DNA of 64,000 nucleotides, taken from assembly GCF_009834225.1 (NCBI RefSeq), contig NZ_CP047176.1, positions 2,790,001 to 2,854,000 on the forward strand. Reading direction: 5' to 3'. The position numbers and the translations under genes are program-made. The notes beneath the pieces were generated by a model that did no database searches, was not told the DNA's origin, and saw only the letters and a program-made list of their open reading frames with translations. This DNA comes from Rathayibacter sp. VKM Ac-2759. Lineage in GTDB: Bacteria; Actinomycetota; Actinomycetes; Actinomycetales; Microbacteriaceae. Of this stretch, positions 37,734 through 45,909 are shown in pieces (the stretch's first letter is position 1; every line of letters starts with the position of its first letter).

Positions 37734-37875
37734 GGGGCCGCCTTCCGCGGTGGGGGGTGCTCGGTCCTGTCGATCACTCGTTCGCGTCGACACGGTTCGA
37801 GGAGGGTAACGCGCGGGCATGCCGAGGTATGCCCCGCGCCGCCCCCGCGCCGCCGGGCGCTACCCTGGATGCCGC

Positions 37876-37951
37876 GGGCCTCTAGCTCAGTTGGCAGAGC
37901 AGCGGACTTTTAATCCGCGGGTCGTCGGTTCGAGCCCGACGGGGCCCACCA
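37876..37951 (+). tRNA. tRNA-Lys (anticodon TTT), CCA encoded
   Basis: Acceptor GGGCCTC (37876-37882) pairs with GGGGCCC (37941-37947), discriminator A, then encoded CCA. The anticodon stem GCGGA/TCCGC encloses CTTTTAA with TTT. The T loop GTTCGAG is canonical. A -10 TACCCT lies at 37861-37866. Accessory genes and an integrase remnant follow directly, so its 3' end is a likely attachment site. Confidence 0.97.
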
Positions 37952-38038
37952 GTAACGGCGCGGAAGTAGCCTCCCCGGGCCGCCGCCGTCGAGGCCGAAC
38001 CCCTCCGGAACCCCTCCGCTTCAGGTTCCGCTAGCGTC

Positions 38039-38701
38039 ATGACGATGACGAGCAGATATCCCCTCAGAGCGAATTCCGAGCAGCTTGCGCTGAAGGCAGG
38101 CATGCGGCGAGTGGAAGTCAAGACCGAGTCTGCACCGGAACTCAAGGACCTGGCGAGCGTGCGCGCAGACTTCAGCATGGCGAAAATGCTCCTCAGTTGT
38201 TACCTCGAGAAAGACTTAGAGCACTCTGCTCCTGAGCCTGGCGAGAGTGATGCCCTCTGGCTAGCAGCCGTAACACTATATGGTCGTGCTTTCTCAAAGG
38301 GGGTTCGGCGCCATGGTCGCGCGGAACTGAACGCCTTCGGTGCCGACTCACGAGCCTCCCACGACTTCTTCCTGGACTTGCGAAACAAGTTCGTCGCACA
38401 CTCCGTGAATGCGCTCGAAGCTGGCGCCGTATTCGCGGACCTCTATTCGCCGGATGGCCCGCTCGGGATTGCCAGCATCGGCGAAGCCTATGTGAGCGTT
38501 ACGCGAATGTCACGATCAACGGCACAGGACCTTCATGACTTGTGTGCGCAGCACGAAGAGGCCCTCACCCGACGGATCGAGGTGCTGCATCAGAAGATTG
38601 GGCAGGAGCTTTCCGCGCTCGGACCGGAGCTGCTCTACGCACTACCAACGTTCGTTCATCCGGAGCCTGACGCTTCGGACCCCGCGGCCGCGCGGAAATA
38701 A
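38039..38701 (+). CDS. HEPN-like hypothetical protein of tRNA-Lys island (220 aa)
   Basis: Helical protein of unknown function. DFFLDLRNKFVAHSVNALE carries an R-x5-H motif (RNKFVAH) of the kind seen at the active site of HEPN ribonucleases such as AbiU2-like and AbiF-like proteins; the match is by motif and helical context only. Base use differs from the flanks: it has an ATA-, TTA- and AAT-containing codon set rare in this genome. A second ATG is two codons further. It is the first gene behind tRNA-Lys and lies on the same strand as the beta family gene. Confidence 0.75.
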   Translation: MTMTSRYPLRANSEQLALKAGMRRVEVKTESAPELKDLASVRADFSMAKMLLSCYLEKDLEHSAPEPGESDALWLAAVTLYGRAFSKGVRRHGRAELNAFGADSRASHDFFLDLRNKFVAHSVNALEAGAVFADLYSPDGPLGIASIGEAYVSVTRMSRSTAQDLHDLCAQHEEALTRRIEVLHQKIGQELSALGPELLYALPTFVHPEPDASDPAAARK

Positions 38702-38719
38702 CTGAAATCAGGAGGAAAG

Positions 38720-38782
38720 TTGCGGCGTGTCGTAGGCAAGCGTTCGCCGGTCGTGTCGATGATTCTCCATGGTCTCTCCTAA
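38720..38782 (+). CDS. Possible 20-residue leader ORF before the beta family gene
   Basis: TTG at 38720 is preceded by a strong binding site, GGAGG at 38711-38715. The frame reads LRRVVGKRSPVVSMILHGLS and stops at 38780-38782, 14 bases beyond the first base of the beta ATG (38769). The beta gene itself has no good binding site and an in-frame stop just upstream of its ATG, so coupled translation through this leader is plausible. It could also be chance. Confidence 0.35.
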   Translation: MRRVVGKRSPVVSMILHGLS

Positions 38783-39794
38783 CACGTCGCTTCCTGCCGA
38801 TACATACGTACCGATCCTCAAGGGCAAGCGAGCTGAGCTCGACGCCGTCTCGGGAGCCCCTTCTGACCGTCTCGTCCCGCTGTTCGAGTTTCTCGATCCG
38901 GCTCTAACGAAAGATCTGCTCGCGCGCGCGTGGGCCAACCCGAGTGATGTCGTCTGGATACAGATACTCAATGCCGACGGTGTCGAAGATGCCGCTTTCG
39001 CATCCTCGCTAACGGATCTCTTTGCGAGTCTGCGCCCGGACTACCTCGCAGTCCCCGTATTGACCACGACAGAAGAGCCCAACACGCTCGCCGCTATCGC
39101 CGCTATCGCCGCCACTGACGGGCGGGGCGTAAGCCTGCGGATTGATGTCGAGGAGCTCGTCGACGAGAATGTGAATAGTTCCGCAGACATCAACGCCACG
39201 CTCGATGGCCTCGCGCTTACCGTCGCGGACGTCGACCTTGTCCTGGATGCTGGTTTGATCAGTGGCTCGGCTACGATCCGGGCAGCGGTCGTCAGTCAGG
39301 CCATCCGAGAACTACCTGAAACCGGCTGGCGCTCAATTGTGGTTTCGTTCTCGGCCTTTCCCCCGGCCGTTGGGGAAGTCGTCCCGAAGGGAACAGTAGT
39401 TGCACTTCCGAGGACCGACGCGGCAGCATTTGTAGCACTGCGCCGGTCCACAGACCTCGAGCTGGTATACAGCGACTACGCAATTGGTGTCCCAACCTAC
39501 GCCGCAGCCGCCTTCACACCGATTCCCAACATGAAATACGCATCCGATAATGAGTGGTTCGTACATCGCGGCACGGAACGAAGGAACCCGGCGCCGCAGT
39601 ATCGAGCACTAGCTCGCGCAATCGTCGCCGCCACGTACTACTCAGGAACCGCCTTCAGCCCCGGCGACCAGCAGATCAGCGACGTTGCGACAGAAACCTC
39701 CGGGCCAGGAAACGCGACGACACACCTGCGGATTGCGATGTCTCGTCACCTGCATGTGGTGCTTTCGCGACTCGCCACCCTTGGCGCGCCGTGA
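38769..39794 (+). CDS. Beta family protein (341 aa)
   Basis: Member of the family labelled beta protein in Pfam (PF14350, as I recall it), found in mobile islands and of unknown biochemistry. The N-terminal family phrase YVPILKGKRAELDAVSGAP with RLVPLFEFLDP and the C-terminal phrase AFSPGDQQISDVATETSGPG followed by NATTHLRIAMSRHLHVVL are both clear. The central part fits a TIM-barrel-like alternation. Such proteins often accompany sce7726 proteins, as here on the opposite strand. GC content is below the genome level. Its last 119 bases overlap the 3' end of the convergent sce7726 gene. Confidence 0.82.
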   Translation: MVSPNTSLPADTYVPILKGKRAELDAVSGAPSDRLVPLFEFLDPALTKDLLARAWANPSDVVWIQILNADGVEDAAFASSLTDLFASLRPDYLAVPVLTTTEEPNTLAAIAAIAATDGRGVSLRIDVEELVDENVNSSADINATLDGLALTVADVDLVLDAGLISGSATIRAAVVSQAIRELPETGWRSIVVSFSAFPPAVGEVVPKGTVVALPRTDAAAFVALRRSTDLELVYSDYAIGVPTYAAAAFTPIPNMKYASDNEWFVHRGTERRNPAPQYRALARAIVAATYYSGTAFSPGDQQISDVATETSGPGNATTHLRIAMSRHLHVVLSRLATLGAP

Positions 39795-40338
39795 GTGCGC
39801 TCGTCACGAGGGACCTGAGCTGATCGCGCTCGGTCATTCGAGCGAGGCGTTCGGCCAGCTCATAGCGGGTACGGCTCCGATAGCCGGTCGACGCGTCGAG
39901 GGAGTCCAAGGCGCGAAGTAGCTCGTCGCGCCAGAGCAAGCTGGCTAGCGCTAGGTTGTCGCTGAACCTACGCTGCTGAGCTCGCCGAACCTGGCGATAG
40001 ATGAGTGTGTCCTCGGCCGTGCGATCAACTACCGCTAATCCCCAGCCTCGATTGAGGACCTGGCGGGCTTTTGTCAGGTGACGTGACGTTACTACGAGAG
40101 TGCAGTAGTCGAAGACGTCACCAAAAACGTCCATTTGACGGGGCAGGCGTGCAAGAGTATCCAGATCGCTTTTCAACTCGTACCCAATGAGATGATCGCC
40201 AATAACCGCGATGTCGATGCGCCCGCGTTCACCGATGACGAACTCGTCGATGACCAATTCGTGGAGGCTTCCTCCGCGGACAACGGCCTCGTGGACGGCG
40301 GACCGGATTTCGAGTTCGGTCACCGGAGCCATGCCCAC
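39676..40338 (-). CDS. sce7726 family PD-(D/E)xK-like protein (220 aa)
   Basis: Candidate nuclease of a poorly studied, island-associated family. The nuclease-like core is GRIDIAVIGDHLIGYELKSD (catalytic Asp, then E-x-K) followed by LDTLARLPRQMDVFGDVFDY and CTLVVTSRH, the order seen in PD-(D/E)xK enzymes and in sce7726 proteins. The start is GTG at 40338 with GGGAG eight bases before; MAPVTELEIR two codons on is an alternative. It begins four bases after the integrase frame ends. The last 40 residues are read antisense to the beta gene and look poorly constrained. Confidence 0.8.
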   Translation of the reverse strand: MGMAPVTELEIRSAVHEAVVRGGSLHELVIDEFVIGERGRIDIAVIGDHLIGYELKSDLDTLARLPRQMDVFGDVFDYCTLVVTSRHLTKARQVLNRGWGLAVVDRTAEDTLIYRQVRRAQQRRFSDNLALASLLWRDELLRALDSLDASTGYRSRTRYELAERLARMTERDQLRSLVTSALTARQGWRVAKAPHAGDETSQSAGVSSRFLARRFLSQRR

Positions 40339-40342
40339 GATG

Positions 40343-41566
40343 CTAACTCCCTTCGGCCTCCGCGAAGGCGGTGAACCGCGCGACGTGCGAGGTGTAGTCG
40401 GTGGCGTAGAGGCGGGCGTAGATCGTGTCCGTCGTGGTCACGCTCGAGTGCCCGAGCCACCGACTCACCTCGTACGGCTGGAACCCGGCGGCGAGCCAGA
40501 GCTACGCGGCCGTGTGACGGAGGTCGTGGACCCGCATGTCGGGGAGTTTCGCGGCGGCGAGCGCGGGGCGGAAGTAGTTCCGGCGGAAGCTCGCGTTGTC
40601 CATCACCCTTGAGTAGTCGGGCGAGTGCTTCCCGCCGACCGCTCGTCCCGGCCAGAACAGCGCCGACGGGTCGCCGGAGCGCGGGTGTTGGAGGAGGTAC
40701 CGGCGGAGGTCGCGGATGAGCCCGCTGTGCATGAGCGGAACATCGCGGGTCGAGCGCTTGGACTTGGGTGTGCCGACTACCCACTCCCCCGCTACGTGCT
40801 GCATCGTCTGGCGGACCTGTACGTGGCCTCGAGCGAGGTCGACGTCCTGGACGCGAAGCCCGGCCAGCTCGCCCGCTCGGAGGCCCGTATACGCGGCGAA
40901 GCGGACGAGGAGGTCGTACGGCGCCGAGTCCGTGAGCTTCACAGCGAGCGCCTCGACCTGAGCCGTGGTGAGGAAGGTCGGCGCGAACTGTCCGGCATCG
41001 TGGTTCTTCGGCAGCTTCACCCCATCGCAGGGGTTGTAGGAGATGAGCCGGTCGTGGAGGGCGTGCTTACAGACCTTCCGGAGCGCGACGTAGCAGTGGT
41101 GAACCGTCATCGGCGCCAGCCCCTCGGCGTGCAGCTCCCCGATCCACGTCTGGACGTCGGCGCGGGTGAGCGTCGCGATCCGGCGCTTCCCGAACCGCGG
41201 CAGCACCCGCCCCGAGTAGAGCAGCTCGGCCGACCGGTAGGTGCGGGGCTTGAGCTCCGGCTTGCTCGCGGCGAGGGACGCCACGACGACCTCCGCGACG
41301 GTCTTCGAGTTCTTCACGAGGGGCTCGGTACTCGCGCCTCTCTCCAGCTCCGACTCGACCTTCAAGGCGAATCGCTCGGCCTCGCGCTTCGAGGTGAAGG
41401 TGCGCTGCTTGAAGCCGCCGTTCCCGTCCCGCCACCGGCACTCGTATGCGGTCCCGGTCTTCCGTTCGACCGCTCGAAGATACGCCCGGCGGATCTCGTC
41501 GTCGCGTGGACCCCCCTGAGCGCGATTGTCGAGCGCCGGTGTCAGAGCTCGCACCGGATCGCCCAT
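40343..41566 (-). pseudogene. Tyrosine integrase interrupted by an amber codon
   Basis: Phage/ICE-type site-specific recombinase. It reads RTFTSKREAERFALKVESEL (arm-binding region), a core-binding domain (SAELLYSGRVLPRFGKRRIA) and catalytic Arg in AAYTGLRAGELAGLR, then HDLRHTAA (H-x-x-R box). There a TAG (40502-40504) stands where relatives have a serine codon, and the frame continues LWLAAGFQPYEVSRWLGHSS with TTTDTIYARLYATDY (the nucleophile Tyr) to a final TAG at 40343. Thus the chain stops before the H/W box and the tyrosine and should be inactive unless the amber is suppressed. The start is uncertain (41566 or about 41554). Confidence 0.88.
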
Positions 41567-42082
41567 TCGACGTCGCCGGCGAGCTTGGCGGCCTTCTTGG
41601 TCCGCTGATGGGGTCACCATCCCCCTGGGTGAGAGGGGGTGCCACCCTGGCTGGGGGTCAGCCTGACGGTCTCCATCCGCTCGGGGCAATGATCGGGAGT
41701 TGCTGTGCCCCCGCTGGCGGCGTGGGGTCGTCCCCGTCGCTTCGCTATCGGTTGCACCAGCCTTCGGCGCAAGACACGGGTGTAGTCCTCTTGCCAGCGG
41801 GTCACCGCCACAGCTAACGTCCCGGATCTCATCGACGACAGGGAAGCGTGGCTCGTCTAGGTTGAGGTCTCGAGCCATCGCTGTGCCAAGCAACTTGGTG
41901 GGCGACGTGCAGTGGGCGCCGGCTGCGATTAGGCGTAGGCGGAGCTCTCTGCGTTGGCGTACTTGGGGTTGGTGGCCACGGTCGCCTCGCGATCAGCTGT
42001 GGACTCCTATTCGGCTGGGTAGCAGCTCTGGTGCTGAACGCCCCGGCCCGGTGGGCAAGAGGCGGTCAGCGATCGGTGGCGA
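41567..42082. other. Gap without a supported gene (island right flank)
   Basis: No frame here has convincing coding character. A minus-strand reading from 41893 starts MARDLNLDEPRFPVVDEIRD, which looks protein-like for about 25 residues and then degenerates into low-complexity Arg/Gly/Pro; it may be a truncated gene remnant. I looked for a second copy of the tRNA-Lys 3' end as attachment site and found none. Confidence 0.5.
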
Positions 42083-42466
42083 TCAGTCGCCGTTGAAGAT
42101 GCGGGCGGCCTGCGCGAAGAGGAGGAGCATCAGCGGTGCGGCGTTGAGCCAGAAGCCCCAGTTCGCCATGACTCGACCGTGACCGCCGATCTCCCTTGAG
42201 CGTCGGCCACCGACTATGGCGCAGATCAGGCCGGGGATGGCGGGGATCCAGGCGATGAAGATGCCGATGATCGTCAGGGTCGGGAGAATGGCGCAGAGGC
42301 CGAGGATGAGTGATGCGACCGAGGCGCCGTTCCCGGGTGGCCGTTGTAGCTGCACGACTGTGGGAGTGAGCGGTGCGCGTTGCTCGGTCCATGCGATGCC
42401 GTCCCAGTAGCGCTGAGTGGCGGGCTGTGTCGGGTCCGGGTACCAGCCAGGCGCGGCGTTGTTCAT
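42083..42466 (-). CDS. DUF2510 membrane protein (127 aa)
   Basis: Small membrane protein. The N-terminal DUF2510 motif is APGWYPDPTQPATQRYWDGI with AWTEQ; after a linker, two or three hydrophobic helices follow (SVASLILGLCAILPTLTIIG; IAWIPAIPGLICAIVGGRRS; ANWGFWLNAAPLMLLLFAQA), resembling DUF4190. The start MNNAAPGWYPDP at 42466 is the family-typical one. Function unknown; many copies exist in Microbacteriaceae genomes. Confidence 0.88.
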   Translation of the reverse strand: MNNAAPGWYPDPTQPATQRYWDGIAWTEQRAPLTPTVVQLQRPPGNGASVASLILGLCAILPTLTIIGIFIAWIPAIPGLICAIVGGRRSREIGGHGRVMANWGFWLNAAPLMLLLFAQAARIFNGD

Positions 42467-42903
42467 GCCCGGAGTGTGCCAGGTCGGGCGCACGTACGCC
42501 ACTATCCGCGCTGCGTTGCTCCCGGTTGTGTGGGGTGCGGCGCGTGTCGATGCTTCCATTGCTCCGAGTTCGGCGATGACATCGGAATACTTCCGTGCTC
42601 AGTGGCGTGTGGTCACAGCCTCGGCTGCACGTTGGACAGCGTCAGCTCGGTGGTCAGCGGGTCGGGACGTCTGTGGGGCGCCGCACCGCAGACGGGCGAA
42701 TCTGTTCGTCATCCCGATAGGAGCGATTGACAGTTCCAGGAGCGCGGGGGATCGGCAAGAGGACCGGAATGCCGCACCGCACGACGGCACCGGAGTCGGT
42801 CGGCGGGCTGCACCGCCGTCGCGAACCACGGCATGCCGGCTCCCTCACAGCACATCGGTCGCGATTCGGCGCAGTCCTCACACGAGGCTGTCGGGGACAG
42901 GCG
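42467..42903. other. Gap without a supported gene
   Basis: Several short frames overlap on both strands, but none has a recognisable domain, good start signal or consistent codon pattern. No repeat or RNA gene was recognised. Confidence 0.5.
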
Positions 42904-43095
42904 CTACTCGTGGCAGAGGGACCAGTCGGAGTCGGGGTAATCGCGGGTGACGGTGCCGTCGAGGAGGCGCCAGACGCCTCCGTGGTGCTCGAGGAGGCGG
43001 CCGTGGACGATCTCGGACTCCCAGCCGTCGTCGGTGCGGTACCAGCGGACGAGGCGGACGGTCACGGCGCTGCGGGTGCCGACACGAGGGGACAT
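42904..43095 (-). CDS. Small hypothetical protein (63 aa)
   Basis: Reads MSPRVGTRSAVTVRLVRWYR and ends DSDWSLCHE. The ATG has AAAGGA eight bases upstream, a good binding site, and codon use is like the genome. The alternating pattern (VRLVRWYRT, WRLLDGTVT) suggests a small beta-rich domain. No family is recognised. Confidence 0.6.
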   Translation of the reverse strand: MSPRVGTRSAVTVRLVRWYRTDDGWESEIVHGRLLEHHGGVWRLLDGTVTRDYPDSDWSLCHE

Positions 43096-43162
43096 CGTCG
43101 TCCTTTGCGGTAGAGGGGTCGTGGAGTGGTGAGGGCTCCAGCTCGTCTGCTGACGGAGGTGG

Positions 43163-43203
43163 GTCTCGATACGCCGCCTCCGGCGACTACTCGATCAGCG
43201 AGG
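43163..43203. repeat. Dispersed hairpin repeat, copy B
   Basis: Starts GGTCTCGATACGCCGCC and ends CTCGATCAGCGAG. Inner arms CGCCG/CGGCG are complementary. It is related to copies at 17015-17054 and 50293-50334, with different inner bases that still pair. Confidence 0.78.
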
Positions 43204-43281
43204 GCCGGTCAGCGAACAGTGGGGGCGGACGACGGGGGCGGGACGGCCGGCGGAAAGGGGTCGCCGACCGCCCCGCGCTGA

Positions 43282-43770
43282 TCACCGGGTCGGGTCGTCG
43301 GGCCAGAAGCAGACCATCGTCATCGTCGAGCGGTAGAAGAGGGTCTTCGCGTCGACCTTGTCGACCGGGCGGTTCTCGTCGTCGGGGTAGAGCTCGCCGG
43401 CGGAGTCCACGCCGGGCGGGAGGCAGGCGTCCTGCGCGGTGTAGCGGGTCGGCTTCTTCGGGGCGTACCAGTCGCCTCCGTCGCCCTGCTCGGTGCCGGG
43501 GATGAAGGACGGGATGCCCGTGTAGGAGCAGACGAGCGTCAGCGAGGCACCGGCCCGGACGAAGCGGTAGCTCGTCGTGCTGAGACTGATGTCGGGCGAG
43601 CCGGGCAGCAGGGCGCCGTAGTAGCAGGAGCCGTTCGACGAGATGTCGGACGAGGCGTAGCCGTCGAGGTTCGCGCCGGCGTTGTGGTCGGCGAGGGCGG
43701 GAGTCGCGGCAGCGCCGACGAGGGCGGCAGCGGCGGCGAGGGCGAGGACGGTGGAGCGGAAGGACGGCAT
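43282..43770 (-). CDS. Secreted hypothetical protein (162 aa)
   Basis: Exported protein with signal peptide MPSFRSTVLALAAAAALVGA and probable cleavage after ATPALA. The mature part (DHNAGANLDGYASSDISSNG...) has four cysteines (SCYYG, LVCSYT, DACLPP, VCFWP), consistent with two disulfides, and many Tyr, Ser and Asp. The start at 43770 is chosen because GAGGAG lies six bases upstream. No known domain is recognised. Confidence 0.75.
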   Translation of the reverse strand: MPSFRSTVLALAAAAALVGAAATPALADHNAGANLDGYASSDISSNGSCYYGALLPGSPDISLSTTSYRFVRAGASLTLVCSYTGIPSFIPGTEQGDGGDWYAPKKPTRYTAQDACLPPGVDSAGELYPDDENRPVDKVDAKTLFYRSTMTMVCFWPDDPTR

Positions 43771-43923
43771 GGACGGTCTCCTCATCGAGACGGCGTCGGC
43801 GCAGTGCGTCGGCAGTGGCGGGTGCTCGACGAGCGAGCGGCGGGGCATCGGCGCTTCGGGGCGACAGCTCTGTCTCCCGTTCGGATGCTCCGCGGGCGTC
43901 CGGCGGACCGGATGCCCCGAACT

Positions 43924-44184
43924 CTAGACCGCCGACCGGCGGGTGTCTGCCCCCTGTGAGGTCACGAAGAAGCGGCGATGACCGGCCTCTCGGGAGGAGG
44001 CCGCGGCGCGCATCCTCCGGGACCGCCTGCGCAGCACCCGATCGCTCGGGCCGAAGGTGCCCGCCTCGAGCAGCTGCCGTAGCGAGGAGGCGACCTGCCG
44101 GGCCAGCCGGGGATCGATCCCGCCGGGCACCCGCAGGGCGTCGATCAACTCGAGGGCCGTCCGCGTGGTGCGAGAGATCGCCAT
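43924..44184 (-). CDS. Small basic hypothetical protein (86 aa)
   Basis: Starts MAISRTTRTALELIDALRVP with a helical N-terminal half (ARQVASSLRQLLEAGTFGPS) and an Arg-rich tail (RVLRRRSRRMRAAASS). The frame is on the strand of its neighbours, but the start has only a weak binding site (GGGTTCGGGG). The protein is plausible but not assigned to any family. Confidence 0.5.
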   Translation of the reverse strand: MAISRTTRTALELIDALRVPGGIDPRLARQVASSLRQLLEAGTFGPSDRVLRRRSRRMRAAASSREAGHRRFFVTSQGADTRRSAV

Positions 44185-44233
44185 CCCCGAACCCTATGAA
44201 GACTCTGAGAAGCACGGTGCGCCCCGGGCCGGG

Positions 44234-44270
44234 GTCGCGCGACAGGACCATTGCTCAGCTGTCGCGCGAC
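44234..44270. terminator. Hairpin upstream of DUF3072 stop region
   Basis: Perfect 12-bp inverted repeat GTCGCGCGACAG (44234-44245) with CTGTCGCGCGAC (44259-44270), loop 13 bases. It lies 20 bases past the DUF3072 stop on the minus strand, so it is probably its terminator. Confidence 0.65.
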
Positions 44271-44290
44271 TCCGCTCGGAACGCTCGGGA

Positions 44291-44566
44291 CTAGCTCGAG
44301 CTGCCGTCGCCGCGGCCGGTGGCCGACTGGAGGCGGTCGATGTGCTCGGAGGCCTGAGCCTTGGTGAGGTCGGCGGGAAGGGTCTCTCCGGCCTCGCGGG
44401 CGAGGGTGTCGAGGTAGCTGCGCTGCGGGCCGGTCATCGGCTCGTCGCCGGTGACCCAGTCGGACGGGTCCTTGCTGGCGCTGGTGTCGCTGGTGTCGTC
44501 GGCTCGGGCGCCGAGGACGTCGCCCTCGGTCTTGACGTCGGGATCGGTGGTGTTGTCATCGCTCAT
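44291..44566 (-). CDS. DUF3072 family protein (91 aa)
   Basis: Small acidic protein. The family motif is PMTGPQRSYLDTLAREAGET with LTKAQASEHIDRLQ in the C-terminal half, a fold shared with small DNA- or RNA-associated helical domains. The first 40 residues are Asp/Thr/Ser-rich and likely disordered. Function unknown. Confidence 0.85.
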   Translation of the reverse strand: MSDDNTTDPDVKTEGDVLGARADDTSDTSASKDPSDWVTGDEPMTGPQRSYLDTLAREAGETLPADLTKAQASEHIDRLQSATGRGDGSSS

Positions 44567-44640
44567 GCTGCGACGCTACGCCCGACCACCGACACGGACG
44601 AGGGCTTGCGGATCGCCTCCGGGAGGCCCGCTCTCCGGGC

Positions 44641-45909
44641 TCAGGACCCGAGCAGCGCGTGGGCCACCGTGAAGATGACCAGGCCGGCGAGCGAGCCGAC
44701 GACGGTGCCGTTGATCCGGATGAACTGCAGGTCCTTGCCGACCTGCAGCTCGAGCTTCTCGGAGGTCTCGCGCGGATCCCAGCGCTGGATCGTCTCGCCG
44801 ATGATGCTCGCGATGTCGGTGCGGTAGCGGTCGACGAGATTCGCCGCGACCGTCCCGATCCAGGTGTCGACGGTCGAGGCGAGCGCCTCGTCGGTCGAGA
44901 GACGCCGACCGAGGTCGACCACGATCGACTCGATGCTCGCCCGCAGCGGGCTCGCCGGGTCGTCCATCGCGCCGAGCAGCGACGACTTCGTGGTCTCCCA
45001 GACGTCGCCCGCCAGGTCGCGCACGCGCGGGCTGTCGAAGGCGCGGTTCTTGATCTCCTCCACGCGGGCGATCAGATCGGGATCGGTCCCCAGATCCCGC
45101 GCGAGGGTCGCGAGGTAGCCGTCGATCGCGATCCGGAGCGGGTGGCCCTGGTCGTCGCGGACGGCGCCGACGAAGACGAGGGCCTCGTGGTAGAGCCGCT
45201 CGTCGACCACCCGGCTGACAGCCGAGGGCAGCCAGCTCGGGAGCCGGCCGCTGACCATCCGGGTGAAGCTCTCCGGATTCGCCGCGAGCCACGCCTCCGC
45301 CTGCTCGACCAGCGTGTCCACGAGCCGGCGGTGATGACCCGACTCGACGATGCCGCCGACGAGCGAGCCCAGCGGCGGCCCCCACTGCGGGTCGAGGAGG
45401 TGCCGACGGGCGAGCGCCTCGATCACGCGCTGGACGTCGGAGTCGTCGAGCAGCGCGATCGCCGCGCGTGCGGCCGCTGCGCTCTCGCCGCCCACGCGCT
45501 GGGCGTTGACCGGGTCGGAGAGCCACTGCCCGGCGCGGTGCGCGATGCCGAACGAGTCGAGCTTCTCGCGCACGATCGCGCCGCGGAGGAAGTTCTCCTC
45601 GACGAACTGCGCGAGGCTCGCGCCGATCTCGTCCTTCTTGGTCGGGATGATCGCCGTGTGCGGGATGGGCAGCCCGAGCGGCCGGCGGAACAGGGCCGTG
45701 ACCGCGAACCAGTCGGCGAGCGCGCCGACCATGCCGCCCTCGCTGGCCGCGCGGACCCACTGCAGCCACGGGTAGCGGTCCTGCAGCGCGAACGAGACGG
45801 CGAAGACGACCGCCATGACCACCAGCAGCCCCGTGGCCAGGCGCTTCATGCGGACGAGGGCGGCCCGCTTCTGCTCGTCGTCCCGGCCGACGGAGGTGGC
45901 GACCGTCAT
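44641..45909 (-). CDS. DUF445 family membrane protein (422 aa)
   Basis: Membrane-associated protein of the DUF445/YjiN type, function unknown. The N-terminal helix is about 24-45 (LATGLLVVMAVVFAVSFALQ). The conserved phrase VRAASEGGMVGALADWFAVT with ALFRRPLGLPIPHTAIIP and KKDEIGASLAQFVEENFL defines the family; a C-terminal hydrophobic segment (GTVVGSLAGLVIFTVAHALL) closes it. The ATG overlaps the stop of the epimerase gene (ATGA). Confidence 0.92.
   Translation of the reverse strand: MTVATSVGRDDEQKRAALVRMKRLATGLLVVMAVVFAVSFALQDRYPWLQWVRAASEGGMVGALADWFAVTALFRRPLGLPIPHTAIIPTKKDEIGASLAQFVEENFLRGAIVREKLDSFGIAHRAGQWLSDPVNAQRVGGESAAAARAAIALLDDSDVQRVIEALARRHLLDPQWGPPLGSLVGGIVESGHHRRLVDTLVEQAEAWLAANPESFTRMVSGRLPSWLPSAVSRVVDERLYHEALVFVGAVRDDQGHPLRIAIDGYLATLARDLGTDPDLIARVEEIKNRAFDSPRVRDLAGDVWETTKSSLLGAMDDPASPLRASIESIVVDLGRRLSTDEALASTVDTWIGTVAANLVDRYRTDIASIIGETIQRWDPRETSEKLELQVGKDLQFIRINGTVVGSLAGLVIFTVAHALLGS

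Noticed and set aside
41614-41893. Minus-strand frame starting MLGTAMARDLNLDEPRFPVV as an N-terminal extension of the integrase
   Set aside because: Only the first 25 residues look protein-like; the rest is Arg/Gly/Pro-rich, and integrases of this type start near the arm-binding domain.
37953-42000. Complete prophage behind tRNA-Lys
   Set aside because: No capsid, terminase, portal, lysis or replication genes are present; only an integrase remnant and accessory genes.
41567-42466. Right attachment site copying the tRNA-Lys 3' end
   Set aside because: I searched by eye for GGTTCGAG and CCCGACGGGGCC words up to about 44 kb and found no second copy; the element may be truncated or use another boundary.
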